A stretch of 64,000 nt of DNA from JAMXLO01 sp963812505 (GTDB lineage Bacteria > Pseudomonadota > Alphaproteobacteria > Acetobacterales > Acetobacteraceae), in assembly GCA_963812505.1 (NCBI GenBank), contig CAWEVM010000029.1:1-64000 (forward strand), in the 5' to 3' direction. The translations under genes and the position numbers were made by a program. Position 1 is the stretch's first letter. The number at the start of each line of letters is the position of its first letter. This document shows positions 24,708 through 34,325 of the stretch, piece by piece. Below the pieces are notes generated by a model, which saw only the letters and a list, made by a program, of their open reading frames with translations, made no database searches and was not told where the DNA came from.

Positions 24708-26042
24708 ATGCGCACGATCGAACAACATGCCCAAGCCCTGGCCGAAGGCAGCACGACCAGCCGCGCGCTGGTGGAACAATGTCTCGCCCGCATCGCCGAT
24801 CCGCACGGCGAAGGCGCGCGCGCCTTCATCAAGGTTCACACCGAGCAGGCGCGCGCGATGGCGGACGCTATGGACACGCTGCGTCGCGTTGGGCGCGAAC
24901 CGAGCCGCTATGCGGGCATCCCGGTCAGCCTGAAGGACCTGTTCGATATCGCGGGCGAGCCGACACCAGCTGGTTCACGCGTGCTGGCCAACGCGCCGGC
25001 GGCAACAGCGCACGCGCCGGTCGTCCAACGCATGCTCGCCGCAGGCTTCGTCCCCGTGGGCCGCACCAACATGACCGAGTTCGCCTTCTCCGGCCTCGGC
25101 ATCAATCCGCATTACGGCACACCGTGCTCGCCCTGGGATCGCGCGGCAGGGAGGATTCCGGGCGGCAGTTCCTCGGGCACCGCGGTGTCGGTCTCCGACG
25201 GCATGGCCATCGCCGGTCTCGGCACCGACACCGGCGGATCATGCCGCATTCCCGCAGCGTTCTGCGGCATCGTCGGCTATAAGCCAACGGCGCGGCGTGT
25301 GCCGATCACCGGCGTGTTGCCGTTGGCACCGAGTTTGGACTCGGTCGGACCATTGGCCCCGAGCGTTGCATGCTGTGCTGTCATCGATGCAGTCCTGGCA
25401 GGCGAAGCGCCGGCCCTGCCGGTGGCAGCCAGTCTGAACGCTTTGCGCCTCGCAATTCCAACCAACGTCGTGCTCGACGGCATTGACGTGACAGTCAGCA
25501 GCGCATTCGACCGTGCTCTCGCCGCACTATCGCAGAGCGGCGCGCGGATCTCGCACATTTCCTTCCCTGAGTTCGATGAAGTCTCCGCGGTGAACGCCAA
25601 GGGTGGCTTCGCCGCTTCCGAGGCTTACGCGTGGCATCACGACCTGCTTGCGAGAAGCGGCGAGGGCTACGACCCGCGCATCCGCGCGCGCATCGCACGC
25701 GGCGAGCGGATGACCGCGGTCGATTACCTGGAACTTCCAGCCGCCCGCGCACGGCTGATCGCCGCCTTCGACGCACGCACGCGCGAGTTCGACGCACTGA
25801 TCATGCCTACCGTGCCGATCGTGCCCCCCCGCATCGCCGACCTGGACGACGAGCGCGAATACAACCGGGTCAACATGCTGACACTGCGCAACACCGCATT
25901 CGGCAACTTCTTCGATCGCTGCTCGATCAGCCTGCCGTGCCACCGCGAAGGCGAGCCGCCGGTCGGTTTGATGCTGATGGGCGAAACACTGGGCGATGCC
26001 AGACTGTTCAGAATCGCCGCGTCGGTCGAGGCGGCGCTGTAG
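24708..26042 (+). CDS. amidase signature-family enzyme
   Basis: 444 aa from ATG 24708, with GGAGAGG eight bases upstream; the longer frame upstream is antisense to the dehydrogenase. The Ser-cisSer-Lys triad is visible: Lys in PVSLKDLFD, and the serines in PGGSSSGTAVSV and GTDTGGSCRIPAAFCG. These enzymes hydrolyse amide bonds or transfer amide nitrogen (GatA-like fold), but there is no gatB/gatC here, so a free-standing catabolic amidase is likely. Confidence 0.9.
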   Translation: MRTIEQHAQALAEGSTTSRALVEQCLARIADPHGEGARAFIKVHTEQARAMADAMDTLRRVGREPSRYAGIPVSLKDLFDIAGEPTPAGSRVLANAPAATAHAPVVQRMLAAGFVPVGRTNMTEFAFSGLGINPHYGTPCSPWDRAAGRIPGGSSSGTAVSVSDGMAIAGLGTDTGGSCRIPAAFCGIVGYKPTARRVPITGVLPLAPSLDSVGPLAPSVACCAVIDAVLAGEAPALPVAASLNALRLAIPTNVVLDGIDVTVSSAFDRALAALSQSGARISHISFPEFDEVSAVNAKGGFAASEAYAWHHDLLARSGEGYDPRIRARIARGERMTAVDYLELPAARARLIAAFDARTREFDALIMPTVPIVPPRIADLDDEREYNRVNMLTLRNTAFGNFFDRCSISLPCHREGEPPVGLMLMGETLGDARLFRIAASVEAAL

Positions 26043-26051
26043 CCGCCTCGG

Positions 26052-26864
26052 TCACGCCAGCAGCATAACCTGCCGTGTCAACTCCCCATCCGCGTCGCGT
26101 AGCTCATGCATGATGGTGAAGTGGTTCGCGCCCGCCACCGGGATCAGCACACCCGGCGCATGCGCCGCGGCTCGCACAGCGTGCAGATCGCGACTGTCAG
26201 ATACCAGCGGTTGCAGTTCCGCCGTGCCATACGTGATCGCCAGCGTCTTGTGCACCACCGGCAGACGCAGTGGCGACAACGCCGCGATCTCGTCGTCGGT
26301 CAGCCGCAGCTTCTCGTCCAGCGACGTATCGCGCAGCGGGCCGAGTTCAAAGATACCGGAGATCGCGAGACCTGCAACGACACTGGAATGATCCAGGCAC
26401 ATCGCAGTGAGATGTCCGCCCGCTGACCATCCCGACAGCACGATCGGACCGGCGATCCCGTGCGCCGCGCCATGCTCGGCCAGCCAGTCCAGTGCGGTGC
26501 GAATCTCAGCAACGATGTCGGTCATCGTCGCATCCGGCGCCAGCGTATAGCCCGGCAGCGCCGCCGCCCAACCATGCGCATAAGGTCCGCCGATCAGATT
26601 GGCGAACTGCTCCTTGCTGTTGCGCTGCCAATAGCCGCCATGGATGAACACGAGGCACGGCGCCTTCGGGTCCTTCGCCGGAAACAGATCCCACAGGTTT
26701 CGCTCGCGCTTCCCGTAGCGCAGATCGAGATGTTCCGCATGTGCGCTGCGAAACGCCTCGGATGCCGCAGCGGACTGCGCCCGCAACGCCATGCTGTCCT
26801 TGACCGCACCAACATTGTCGTAAGCCGCATCGCGCTCTGCGCGGCTCATCGTCCCCCAGTTCAT
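26052..26864 (-). CDS. alpha/beta hydrolase, kynurenine formamidase-like
   Basis: 270 aa. The oxyanion motif is HGGYW in VFIHGGYWQRNSKEQF, the nucleophile elbow is GWSAGG, and the His is in VAGANHFTIM. HGGYW and the N-terminal LDLRYGKRERNLWDLF match formamidase-type hydrolases that cleave formamide or small esters. The start overlaps the stop of the deacetylase-family gene (ATGA), so the two are coupled in a minus-strand operon. Confidence 0.86.
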   Translation of the reverse strand: MNWGTMSRAERDAAYDNVGAVKDSMALRAQSAAASEAFRSAHAEHLDLRYGKRERNLWDLFPAKDPKAPCLVFIHGGYWQRNSKEQFANLIGGPYAHGWAAALPGYTLAPDATMTDIVAEIRTALDWLAEHGAAHGIAGPIVLSGWSAGGHLTAMCLDHSSVVAGLAISGIFELGPLRDTSLDEKLRLTDDEIAALSPLRLPVVHKTLAITYGTAELQPLVSDSRDLHAVRAAAHAPGVLIPVAGANHFTIMHELRDADGELTRQVMLLA

Positions 26865-27734
26865 GCCGTCGCCTTCTGATACCAGTCCATGATCCGCCGC
26901 CCCTGCCAGAACAGCGTGCCGGGCTTCGCAGCCATGTAGCCCAGCGCCTGCTCGAACCAGCCGATGCGATGCGGCACCCCGCTGATATAGGGATGCACCG
27001 CGAGGCCCATCACCTTCGCGCCCTGCATCTCGGCCTCCGCATACAGCCGATCGAACTGCGCCACCGTCCGGTCGTACAGCTCGCGTGCCGCGTGGTGCTG
27101 GATCATCATCATCGGAATGTCGTTAAGTTCGACGCTGTAGGGCATGGTCAACAGCGGCCCATGCGACGTGCGCAGCGTGCACGGCAGATCGTCCACCACC
27201 CAGTCGGCGCAATAGCGAATACCCGCTTCCGCCAGCAGATCCGGCGTTTCCAGCGTCTCGGTCAATCCCGGCGCGAGCCAGCCGACAATCTCGTGGCCCG
27301 CCGCCTCGCGCAGGGCAGCGATCGCATCCCGGATCATCGCGCGCTGATCCTCCACCAGATGCGTTGCGATCTGGCGGAACCCGTGTCCCATGAATTCCCA
27401 GCCCGCATCGCGCGCGGCCTGGGTGACACGCGGATAGGCCGCCGAAACAGTGCCGTTGATCGTCATCGATGGTGCAATACCGTGCGCGTCCAAGCGCCGC
27501 CTTCAGGCGCCAGAACCCGACGCGCATCCCGTATTCGTGCCAGGCCCAGTTGGGCAGATCTGGAACCACCGCAGCGCCCTGTGGCGCAGTCAGCACCTGA
27601 CGCGGCATGGCGCGCGCGATGTCCCAGTTCTCCACGTTCACCACGATAAACACTGCGACGCGCTTGTCGTTCGGCAACGTAAGCCTCGGCCGGTCGATGC
27701 TGGCCTGATACTCCAGCCGCTGTTCCGGCTTCAT
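26861..27734 (-). pseudogene. polysaccharide deacetylase/allantoinase-like (PuuE type) protein, one frameshift
   Basis: The first 85 residues (MKPEQRLEYQASIDRPRLTL, PNWAWHEYGMRVGFWRLKAAL) are in the frame starting at 27734. The remainder (DAHGIAPSMTINGTV, GWEFMGHGFRQIATH, LLAEAGIRYCADWVVDD, GLAVHPYISGVPHR) is in the next frame, ending at 26861. Removing one A of the AA at 27492-27493 restores KAALDAHGIAPSM. NWAWHEYG and GWEFMGHG are typical of NodB-fold enzymes related to allantoinase PuuE rather than chitin deacetylases. Its start overlaps the upstream dehydrogenase stop (ATGA). Confidence 0.8.
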
Positions 27735-28615
27735 GGCAGCTCGATCCCGGTCAGCGCCTGCCACACGCGAATCACGAACGCATCGTCCTTGGCACCCTCG
27801 CCATGTGCGGCGGCGGCGAGGAACAACTGATGCGCCGCAGCGGCCAGCGGCAGCGGAAACGTCAGCGAGCGCGCCTGATCCAGCACGATGCCCAGGTCCT
27901 TGACGAAGATGTTCACCGCCGACAACGGTGTGTCGTCACCATCGAGGATATGCGGCACGCGGTTCTGCCACATCCACGAACTGCCGGCCGACGAGGAGAT
28001 CACCTCGAACAGCGTGCGTGGATCTGCCCCCGCACGTATGCCAAGCGCCAGCGCCTCGGCAGCCGTGGCGATATGCACGCCGGCCAGCAATTGATTGACC
28101 ATCTTCACCGTGCTGCCGACGCCGGCCTTGTCGCCCAGCCGCCATACCTTCGAGGATATCGCGTCCAGCACCGGTTGCGCCTTGGCGAAGGCGGCCTCTG
28201 ACCCGGAGGCCATTACCGTCATCGTGCCCGCATGCGCACCCGCCTTGCCGCCGGATACCGGCGCATCCAGCATCAGAAACCCTGCCGCGGTGATCTTGGG
28301 TTCCAATGCGCGCGCCACCTCCGGTGCCACGGTCGCGCAGCACAGGATCACCCCACCCTTCGTGAGTTTACTCAGACATCCTTGTGCGCCGAACAGCACG
28401 TCCTCGGTCTGTGCCGCATTGACCACAAACACGAGGACCGCCTCGGTATCAGCCGGCAGATCGGAAGCACGCGCGACGGCAGCACCGCCGGCCGCCGTAA
28501 GCTCTGTCCGCGCCGCCTCGCGCACGTCGCAACCTGTCACCTCGTGACTCTTGCGAACCAGGTTGAGCGCGGCGCCCATGCCCATTGTGCCGAGCCCAAT
28601 GACCGCAACCTTCAT
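27731..28615 (-). CDS. 3-hydroxyisobutyrate/L-threonate dehydrogenase-family protein
   Basis: 294 aa. NAD(P) site VIGLGTMGMGAALNLV at the N-terminus, then DAPVSGGKAGAHAGTMTVM with the substrate loop and the catalytic Lys in STVKMVNQLLAGVHIA. This is the beta-hydroxyacid dehydrogenase family; the sequence style is close to L-threonate dehydrogenase, but the substrate is not proved. It is four bases after the peptidase gene and overlaps the deacetylase-like gene, within one operon. Confidence 0.88.
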   Translation of the reverse strand: MKVAVIGLGTMGMGAALNLVRKSHEVTGCDVREAARTELTAAGGAAVARASDLPADTEAVLVFVVNAAQTEDVLFGAQGCLSKLTKGGVILCCATVAPEVARALEPKITAAGFLMLDAPVSGGKAGAHAGTMTVMASGSEAAFAKAQPVLDAISSKVWRLGDKAGVGSTVKMVNQLLAGVHIATAAEALALGIRAGADPRTLFEVISSSAGSSWMWQNRVPHILDGDDTPLSAVNIFVKDLGIVLDQARSLTFPLPLAAAAHQLFLAAAAHGEGAKDDAFVIRVWQALTGIELP

Positions 28616-28619
28616 GACG

Positions 28620-29570
28620 TCATCTCCCGTGACGGAAGCGCTCGACCGCGGCAACCAGCGCGCGGCGGATGCCTGGCTCCAACGCCGAATGCCCGGCGTC
28701 CGGCACGATCGACAGCCGCGCCGACGGCCACGCCGCGGCCAGTTCGAACGCAGTGCGCGCCGGACAGATCATGTCGTAGCGGCCCTGGACGATCTCGGCC
28801 GGCACCCGGCCGATCCGTTGCATGTTGCCGAGCAGGCCCTCGGGCGGCAGGAACAGGTTGTGCGCGAAATAGTGCGCCTCGATGCGGGCCAGCCCTAGCG
28901 CCGTACGATCCTGCGCAAACGAACTGACCGTCTCCGGGCTCGGCAGCAATGTGCTGCACGAGCCTTCATACACCGACCAGGCGCGTGCCGCCGGCAGATG
29001 CACGGACGGATCGGGATCAGTCAGCCGACGCAGATAGCCGCCGAGAATATCGCCGCGCTCCGCCTCAGGCAGGAAACCAGCGAAGCCGGCATGCGCATCG
29101 GGGAAAATCGCGGCCATCCCGTGCAGGAACCAGTCCACCTCGGCTGGGCGTCCAAGGAACACGCCACGCAGCACGCACCCGATGACACGTTCCGGAAACG
29201 CCTGGGCATATGCGAGTGCCAAGGTCGAGCCCCAGGAACCGCCGAACAGCAACCAGCGGTCGAGCGCGAGATGCCGCCGCAGTGTCTCGATGTCGGAGAC
29301 AAGATCCTGCGTCGTGTTGTTCTCCAGGCTGCCGAGGGGGCGCGACCGTCCCGCACCGCGTTGGTCGAAGATGATCACCCGCCAGAACTCGGGATCGAAG
29401 AAGCGGCGATGCACCGCGCCGGCGCCCGCGCCGGGACCACCGTGCAGAAACAGCACCGGCCGGCCACGCGGATTGCCGACCTGTTCCCAGTACATGACGT
29501 GATTGGTCGAAAGCGGCAGGTAGCCGGTCTCGAACGGGCCAATCTCAGGGAACAGGTCGCCACGTGGCAT
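28620..29570 (-). CDS. pip: prolyl aminopeptidase
   Basis: 316 aa, starting at MPRGDLFPEIGPFETGYLPL (29570); the longer frame is not conserved. It has HGGPGAG near residue 43, IFDQRGAGRS, the nucleophile GGSWGS near 110, and the C-terminal QGRYDMICP (Asp) and PDAGHSALEP (His). These are the hallmarks of S33 proline iminopeptidase, a cytoplasmic enzyme that removes N-terminal proline from peptides. It is probably the first gene of a four-gene minus-strand operon. Confidence 0.93.
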   Translation of the reverse strand: MPRGDLFPEIGPFETGYLPLSTNHVMYWEQVGNPRGRPVLFLHGGPGAGAGAVHRRFFDPEFWRVIIFDQRGAGRSRPLGSLENNTTQDLVSDIETLRRHLALDRWLLFGGSWGSTLALAYAQAFPERVIGCVLRGVFLGRPAEVDWFLHGMAAIFPDAHAGFAGFLPEAERGDILGGYLRRLTDPDPSVHLPAARAWSVYEGSCSTLLPSPETVSSFAQDRTALGLARIEAHYFAHNLFLPPEGLLGNMQRIGRVPAEIVQGRYDMICPARTAFELAAAWPSARLSIVPDAGHSALEPGIRRALVAAVERFRHGR

Positions 29571-29619
29571 GGTGCCGGATGGTATAGTCAGCCCGCGCGG
29601 GGTGGAACAGGGTGGCGAC

Positions 29620-30000
29620 ATGCAAAGAATTTGGATCGCGCTGGGCGCGTTGGCCGGCCTCACCGCGGTGGCGATGGCCGCGCTGGCGGCGCACGGCATG
29701 GCCTGGCTGGATCCGCCGGCGCTGGCAATGATGCGCAGTGCGATCGAGATACAGGGCTGGCACGCGCTGGCCCTGCTGGCCTGCGGACTATGGTCGCCGA
29801 GTGGTGGCAGACTGGCCGACTGGGCGGGCGCGGCGTTCGCGCTGGGAATCGTGCTGTTCTGCGGCGCGGTCTATGCGGTGGCGTTGAGCGGCGTCCGACT
29901 TGGGATCATCGCACCCCTGGGTGGCACGCTGCTGATGGTGGGGTGGCTGCTGCTCGGACTATCGGCGATCGTCACAACACGCAGTGCGAACCAGATCTAG
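29620..30000 (+). CDS. DUF423 small membrane protein (YgdD-like)
   Basis: 126 aa with four hydrophobic helices. IWIALGALAGLTAVAMAALAAHG and IEIQGWHALALLACGLW are typical for DUF423, whose members have no proved role. GGGTGGCGAC lies before the ATG at 29620. The gene is divergent from pip and ends before a palindromic repeat. Confidence 0.87.
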   Translation: MQRIWIALGALAGLTAVAMAALAAHGMAWLDPPALAMMRSAIEIQGWHALALLACGLWSPSGGRLADWAGAAFALGIVLFCGAVYAVALSGVRLGIIAPLGGTLLMVGWLLLGLSAIVTTRSANQI

Positions 30001-30012
30001 GCAGCGTATCAT

Positions 30013-30105
30013 GTCATTGCGAGAAGCGCAGCGACGAAGCAATTCCCATCAAAGCGCGCACCCGGCCGGAGGTTGCTTTCGTCGCTTCGCTCACCCCCAA
30101 TGACA
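30013..30105. repeat. interspersed palindromic repeat, full copy
   Basis: The left arm GTCATTGCGAGAAGCGCAGC with GACGAAGCAATTCC is mirrored by the right arm GGTTGCTTTCGTCGCTTCGC ending in CCAATGAC. It lies between the DUF423 and RND genes. A half copy is present at 55936-55970. Such elements are scattered through many proteobacterial genomes. Confidence 0.75.
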
Positions 30106-30121
30106 GTCCCTCACTTGACCG

Positions 30122-33100
30122 CTAGGCAGCATGCACCGGCTCGCCGACGCGGCTCCGCGTATGGTGATCCTCAGCGACCAGCATATAGACGGCCGGCACA
30201 ACGAACAGCGTAAACAAAGTGCCGATCGCAAGCCCGGAGGCAATCACCAGTCCCATATTGAAGCGGGAGACAGCACCCGCACCAGTCGCGACGATCAGCG
30301 GAATAACACCCAGCACCATTGCGGCAGTGGTCATCAGGATCGGCCGCAACCGGATGCCGGCCGCCATCTCGATCGCCTCGCGTCGCGAATGGCCTTCCTT
30401 CTGCAGATTGTTGGCGAACTCCACGATCAGGATGCCGTGCTTGCTGATCAGCCCCATCAGCGTCACCAGGCCGACCTCGGTGTAGATGTTCAGGCTCGCC
30501 CCGCCGATTCCAAGCGCGACAAAGAACAGCGCGCCAGCGATCGACATCGGCACCGAGACCAGGATGATGAACGGATCGCGGAAACTCTCGAACAACGCGG
30601 CGAGCGAGAGATAGATGATAACCAGCGCGAAGCCGAAGGTGAGCACGAAGCCGCCAAACTCCTGCACGTATTGCCGCGACAGCCCGCCATAATCCACCGA
30701 GTAGCCAGGCGGAAGTTCGCGTGCGGCGAGTTCCTGAAGATACTGGACCGCAGTGCCGAGTGCCACGCCGGGTGCCGTGACACCCTGGATCATCGCATCG
30801 TTCACCTGCTGGAAGTGATTGAGCGACTGCGGTTCGGTGTGGGTGACGATGCGCGCGACGGTGGAAAGCGGCACGGACGCCCCGCCCGAAGTGCGGATAT
30901 AATAGTTCATCAACTGACTGGCATTGAGCCGGAATCGTTGCTGCACCTGCGGAATCACCTTGTAGGATCGTCCATCCAGTCCGAAGTAGTTTACATAGCC
31001 GCCACCCAGCATCGCACTCATCGCGCTACCGACATCGCTCATCTTGAGGCCGAGCATCGCGGTCTTGCTGCGATCGATCTCCACAGTGGTCTCTGGCTTG
31101 TCGATCTTCAGATCAGTATCAAGGTAGATAAACAGCCCGCTGGCCCGCGCGTCCTGCAGGAACTTCTGTGCCACGTCGTTCACGCGCGAGAATGGATCGG
31201 TGCTGCCGATGATGAACTGGATCGGCAGGCCTTGGCTGCCCGGTAGCGGTGGCGGCTGGAAAGCCACGATCTGCGCGCCGGCGATCTTCGCCATGTTCTG
31301 CTGCACCAGCGGTTGCAGCACCGCGGTGGTGCGTGTGCGCTGATCCCACGGCTTCAGCACCATGCCGGCGATGTCCTGACCCGGCATGTCGAGCTGGAAG
31401 ACATGATCGGTCTCAGGATAACTCGCAAAGTCCTCATAGACCTGCCGGTCGTACAGCTCGCGCTGCTGAAGCGTCGAATCAGCGGCATTGGTGGAGGAGG
31501 TGATGATCACGCCCTGATCCTCCTGCGGCGCCAGTTCGCTGGTGGCGCCGTTGTAGAGGAAATAGATGCTGCCGAGAATGACCAGTGCGAAGACGGTGGT
31601 TACCGGCAGATAGCCCAGACTGCCGTGCAACCAACGTTCGTAACGGCGGTGGATGGCATTGAAGCGCCGGTCGATGAATCCGATCAGGCGTCGCTCCCAT
31701 CGCGGAACTTCTGAGCTGGGACGCAACAGACGCGATGTCATCATCGGCGATAATGTCAACGCGATAATGGCCGAGACGGTGACTGCGCCGACCAGGGTGA
31801 AGGCAAATTCGGTGAACAATGCGCCGGTCAGGCCGCCCTGGAAGCCGATCGGCACGTAGACGGCGATCAGCACGACCGTCATGGCGATGATCGGGCCGGC
31901 AAGTTCGCGTGCCGCCTGAATGGCCGCCGGGATCGGCCTCATGCCGTCCTCAAGGTGGCGGTTGACGTTCTCCACCACGATGATCGCGTCATCCACCACC
32001 AGTCCGATTGCCAGCACCAGTGCCAGCAACGTCAGCAGATTGATCGAGAAGCCGAACAACAGCATGATGGTGAAGGTGCCGATGAGCGACAGCGGTATCG
32101 CGACGACAGGGATCAGCACAGAGCGCGGCGATCCGAGGAATGCGAACACGACGAATGTGACGATCAGCACCGCCATGACCAGCGTGCGTACCACCTCGTG
32201 GATCGCGCTGCTGACGAAAGCCGTGGAGTCGTAGACGATCTGACCGTTCAGGCCCTGCGGCAACTGTTCCTGGATGCCCGGGAACACGGCACGCACGCCG
32301 CGGATCACATCCAGCAGGTTTGCCGCCGGGGCAACCTGGATGCCGATATAGACGGCCTGCTGACCGTCGAAACCGACCGCGGTATCGTAGTCGTCGTAAC
32401 CGAGCGTGACGTTGGCGACATCCTTCAACCGGACGATTGCCCCGCCTGACTGCTTCAGCACCAGATTGCGGAATGAGTCGAGCGAGTGCAGGTCGGTGGA
32501 AGCTGTCAGGTCCACCTGCACCATCTGGCCCTTGGTATTGCCCAACCCCGAGATATAGTTGTTCGACGCCAGTGCCTGCGACACATCCGCGGCCGTCAGA
32601 CCATAGGCCGCCAGCTTGTCTGGATCGAGCCACGCGCGCAGCGCAAAATTCTTGCCGCCCAGGATTTCCGCTGTCTGCACGCCGGGCACTGACTGCAGCT
32701 TGGGCTGCACCACGCGCACGATGTAGTCGGTGATCTGGTTCGGCGCCAACACCTTGCTGTTGAAGCCGATATACATCGCATCGATGGTCTGACCCACCCT
32801 GACCGTCAGCGTCGGCTGCTGCGTGCCGCTGGGAAGCTGGCTCAATACCGAGCTGATCTTGGTGTTGATCTCGGTCAGCGCCTTGTCGGCTTCGTAGTTC
32901 AGTCGGAGGTACACAGTGATGGTGCTGACGCCCGACGTGCTGGTCGAGGTCATGTAATCGATGCCATTGGCCTGCGCGATGGCATTTTCCAGCGGCGTGG
33001 TGATGAAGCCGGCGACCACGTCGGGATCGGCACCGTAGTAGATCGTATTGATGGTGACGATGGCGTTCTGCGTCTGTGGATATTGCAGCACCTGCAATGT

Positions 33101-33190
33101 CCCCAGCGCACGCAGACCAAGCACAAGAATCAGCAGGCTGACCACGGACGCAAGCACCGGGCGACGGATGAAGATATCGGTGAGATGCAT
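30122..33190 (-). CDS. RND multidrug efflux transporter (HAE1, MexF/AcrB-like)
   Basis: 1022 aa with the standard RND start MHLTDIFIRRPVLASVVSLL and duplicated twelve-helix plan. The proton-relay Asp pair is in LAIGLVVDDAIIVVENVNRH. Porter-domain segments such as AQANGIDYMTSTSTSGVSTI and the C-terminal GLISKHGILIVEFANNLQKE are intact. It pumps drugs or aromatic compounds from the periplasm and inner membrane through the outer-membrane channel. It is last in the operon tetR-OMF-MFP-RND with an 11-base gap. Confidence 0.95.
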   Translation of the reverse strand: MHLTDIFIRRPVLASVVSLLILVLGLRALGTLQVLQYPQTQNAIVTINTIYYGADPDVVAGFITTPLENAIAQANGIDYMTSTSTSGVSTITVYLRLNYEADKALTEINTKISSVLSQLPSGTQQPTLTVRVGQTIDAMYIGFNSKVLAPNQITDYIVRVVQPKLQSVPGVQTAEILGGKNFALRAWLDPDKLAAYGLTAADVSQALASNNYISGLGNTKGQMVQVDLTASTDLHSLDSFRNLVLKQSGGAIVRLKDVANVTLGYDDYDTAVGFDGQQAVYIGIQVAPAANLLDVIRGVRAVFPGIQEQLPQGLNGQIVYDSTAFVSSAIHEVVRTLVMAVLIVTFVVFAFLGSPRSVLIPVVAIPLSLIGTFTIMLLFGFSINLLTLLALVLAIGLVVDDAIIVVENVNRHLEDGMRPIPAAIQAARELAGPIIAMTVVLIAVYVPIGFQGGLTGALFTEFAFTLVGAVTVSAIIALTLSPMMTSRLLRPSSEVPRWERRLIGFIDRRFNAIHRRYERWLHGSLGYLPVTTVFALVILGSIYFLYNGATSELAPQEDQGVIITSSTNAADSTLQQRELYDRQVYEDFASYPETDHVFQLDMPGQDIAGMVLKPWDQRTRTTAVLQPLVQQNMAKIAGAQIVAFQPPPLPGSQGLPIQFIIGSTDPFSRVNDVAQKFLQDARASGLFIYLDTDLKIDKPETTVEIDRSKTAMLGLKMSDVGSAMSAMLGGGYVNYFGLDGRSYKVIPQVQQRFRLNASQLMNYYIRTSGGASVPLSTVARIVTHTEPQSLNHFQQVNDAMIQGVTAPGVALGTAVQYLQELAARELPPGYSVDYGGLSRQYVQEFGGFVLTFGFALVIIYLSLAALFESFRDPFIILVSVPMSIAGALFFVALGIGGASLNIYTEVGLVTLMGLISKHGILIVEFANNLQKEGHSRREAIEMAAGIRLRPILMTTAAMVLGVIPLIVATGAGAVSRFNMGLVIASGLAIGTLFTLFVVPAVYMLVAEDHHTRSRVGEPVHAA

Positions 33191-33201
33191 GGTACGATCC
33201 G

Positions 33202-34314
33202 TCAGTGGTCGGTTGGTGGCGGCACAGCGTCAGAGGTAGGCTGCACGCTGTTGTTGATCGTCACGGGCGAGCCGTTGCGCAGTTTCATCTGTCCTGCGGT
33301 GACCACGACATCGCCTTCCTTGACCCCGCTCAGCACAGCAACCTGATCGCCGCGTGTGGCACCGGTTGTGACGAAGGTCTGCTGGGCAGTGCGCGCCGCG
33401 CCGTTCTGCTCGACGAGGAAAACCGTGCTGCCATATGGGTTGTAGGCGATAGCCGTCTGCGGCAGCGTGATCTGGCGCTCCGGGGCGCCAATATCGATGT
33501 CAACGGTAGCGTACATACCCGGCAGCAGTCTGTGATCAGGATTGCCGAGCGTGGCGCGCACCTGCACATTCCGCGAACTGGTGTCCACCAGTGGGTTGAT
33601 CGCCGTGATCTTTCCCGCGAATGTCTGATCCCGATAGGTATCGACCTTTGCAGAGATCGCCTGGCCGATCTTTATCCGATCCAGCGACTGCTGCGGCAGG
33701 AAGAAGTCGACATAGATCGGATCGAGCGCCTGCAGCGTGACCACCGTCGTGCCAGAGTTCAGATACTGCCCGACATCGACTGCTCGAATGCCGAGATGTC
33801 CGGCAAACGGTGCCCTCAGTATCTTCTTGTCCAGCGTTGCCTTCTGCTCTTCGGCCTGCGCGCGGGCATTCTTGAGGTTGTAGGTGTCCGAATCCACCGT
33901 AGCCTGGCTGATCGCCTGAGCCTTCAACTGCTTCACGTCACGGTCGTAGGTGACCTGCGCAAGATCCGCGGTGGCCTGCAGCGCCTGCAATTTCGCCGCA
34001 TCGTCATCGGAGCGCAGACGCAGCAGCACGGTGCCCGCAGCGATATCATCGCCCGAGTTGAAGTGCAGTTGGTCGACGATACCGGAGACCTCGAGCGACA
34101 GATCGGCGCCGTTCACCGCGCGAAGGCTGCCCACCGCCTCCATCTGTGCCTGCCAGTCCTGCAACCCGGCCGTTACCGTGGAGACGGTCTGTGGCGGATT
34201 GGCCAGCTTTGCCATGACCTGCTTTATGATGTTCGCCTTGAAGTTCTGAAATGCAAAGAACCCGCCGAGTACGACACCCACGGCAATCAACATGATGATC
34301 ATGCGCTTGATCAT
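33202..34314 (-). CDS. RND efflux membrane fusion protein
   Basis: About 370 aa from MIKRMIIMLIAVGVVLGGFF, which gives a signal-anchor helix. It has the lipoyl/hairpin region (AVGSLRAVNGADLSLEVSGI, LDKKILRAPFAGHLGIRAVD) and beta-barrel (RNVQVRATLGNPDHRLLPGM) of the AcrA/MexE family. It bridges the pump and the outer-membrane factor in the periplasm. The longer frame to 34377 overlaps the upstream gene and is not needed. Confidence 0.93.
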   Translation of the reverse strand: MIKRMIIMLIAVGVVLGGFFAFQNFKANIIKQVMAKLANPPQTVSTVTAGLQDWQAQMEAVGSLRAVNGADLSLEVSGIVDQLHFNSGDDIAAGTVLLRLRSDDDAAKLQALQATADLAQVTYDRDVKQLKAQAISQATVDSDTYNLKNARAQAEEQKATLDKKILRAPFAGHLGIRAVDVGQYLNSGTTVVTLQALDPIYVDFFLPQQSLDRIKIGQAISAKVDTYRDQTFAGKITAINPLVDTSSRNVQVRATLGNPDHRLLPGMYATVDIDIGAPERQITLPQTAIAYNPYGSTVFLVEQNGAARTAQQTFVTTGATRGDQVAVLSGVKEGDVVVTAGQMKLRNGSPVTINNSVQPTSDAVPPPTDH

Positions 34315-34325
34315 GTCAGTCTCCG

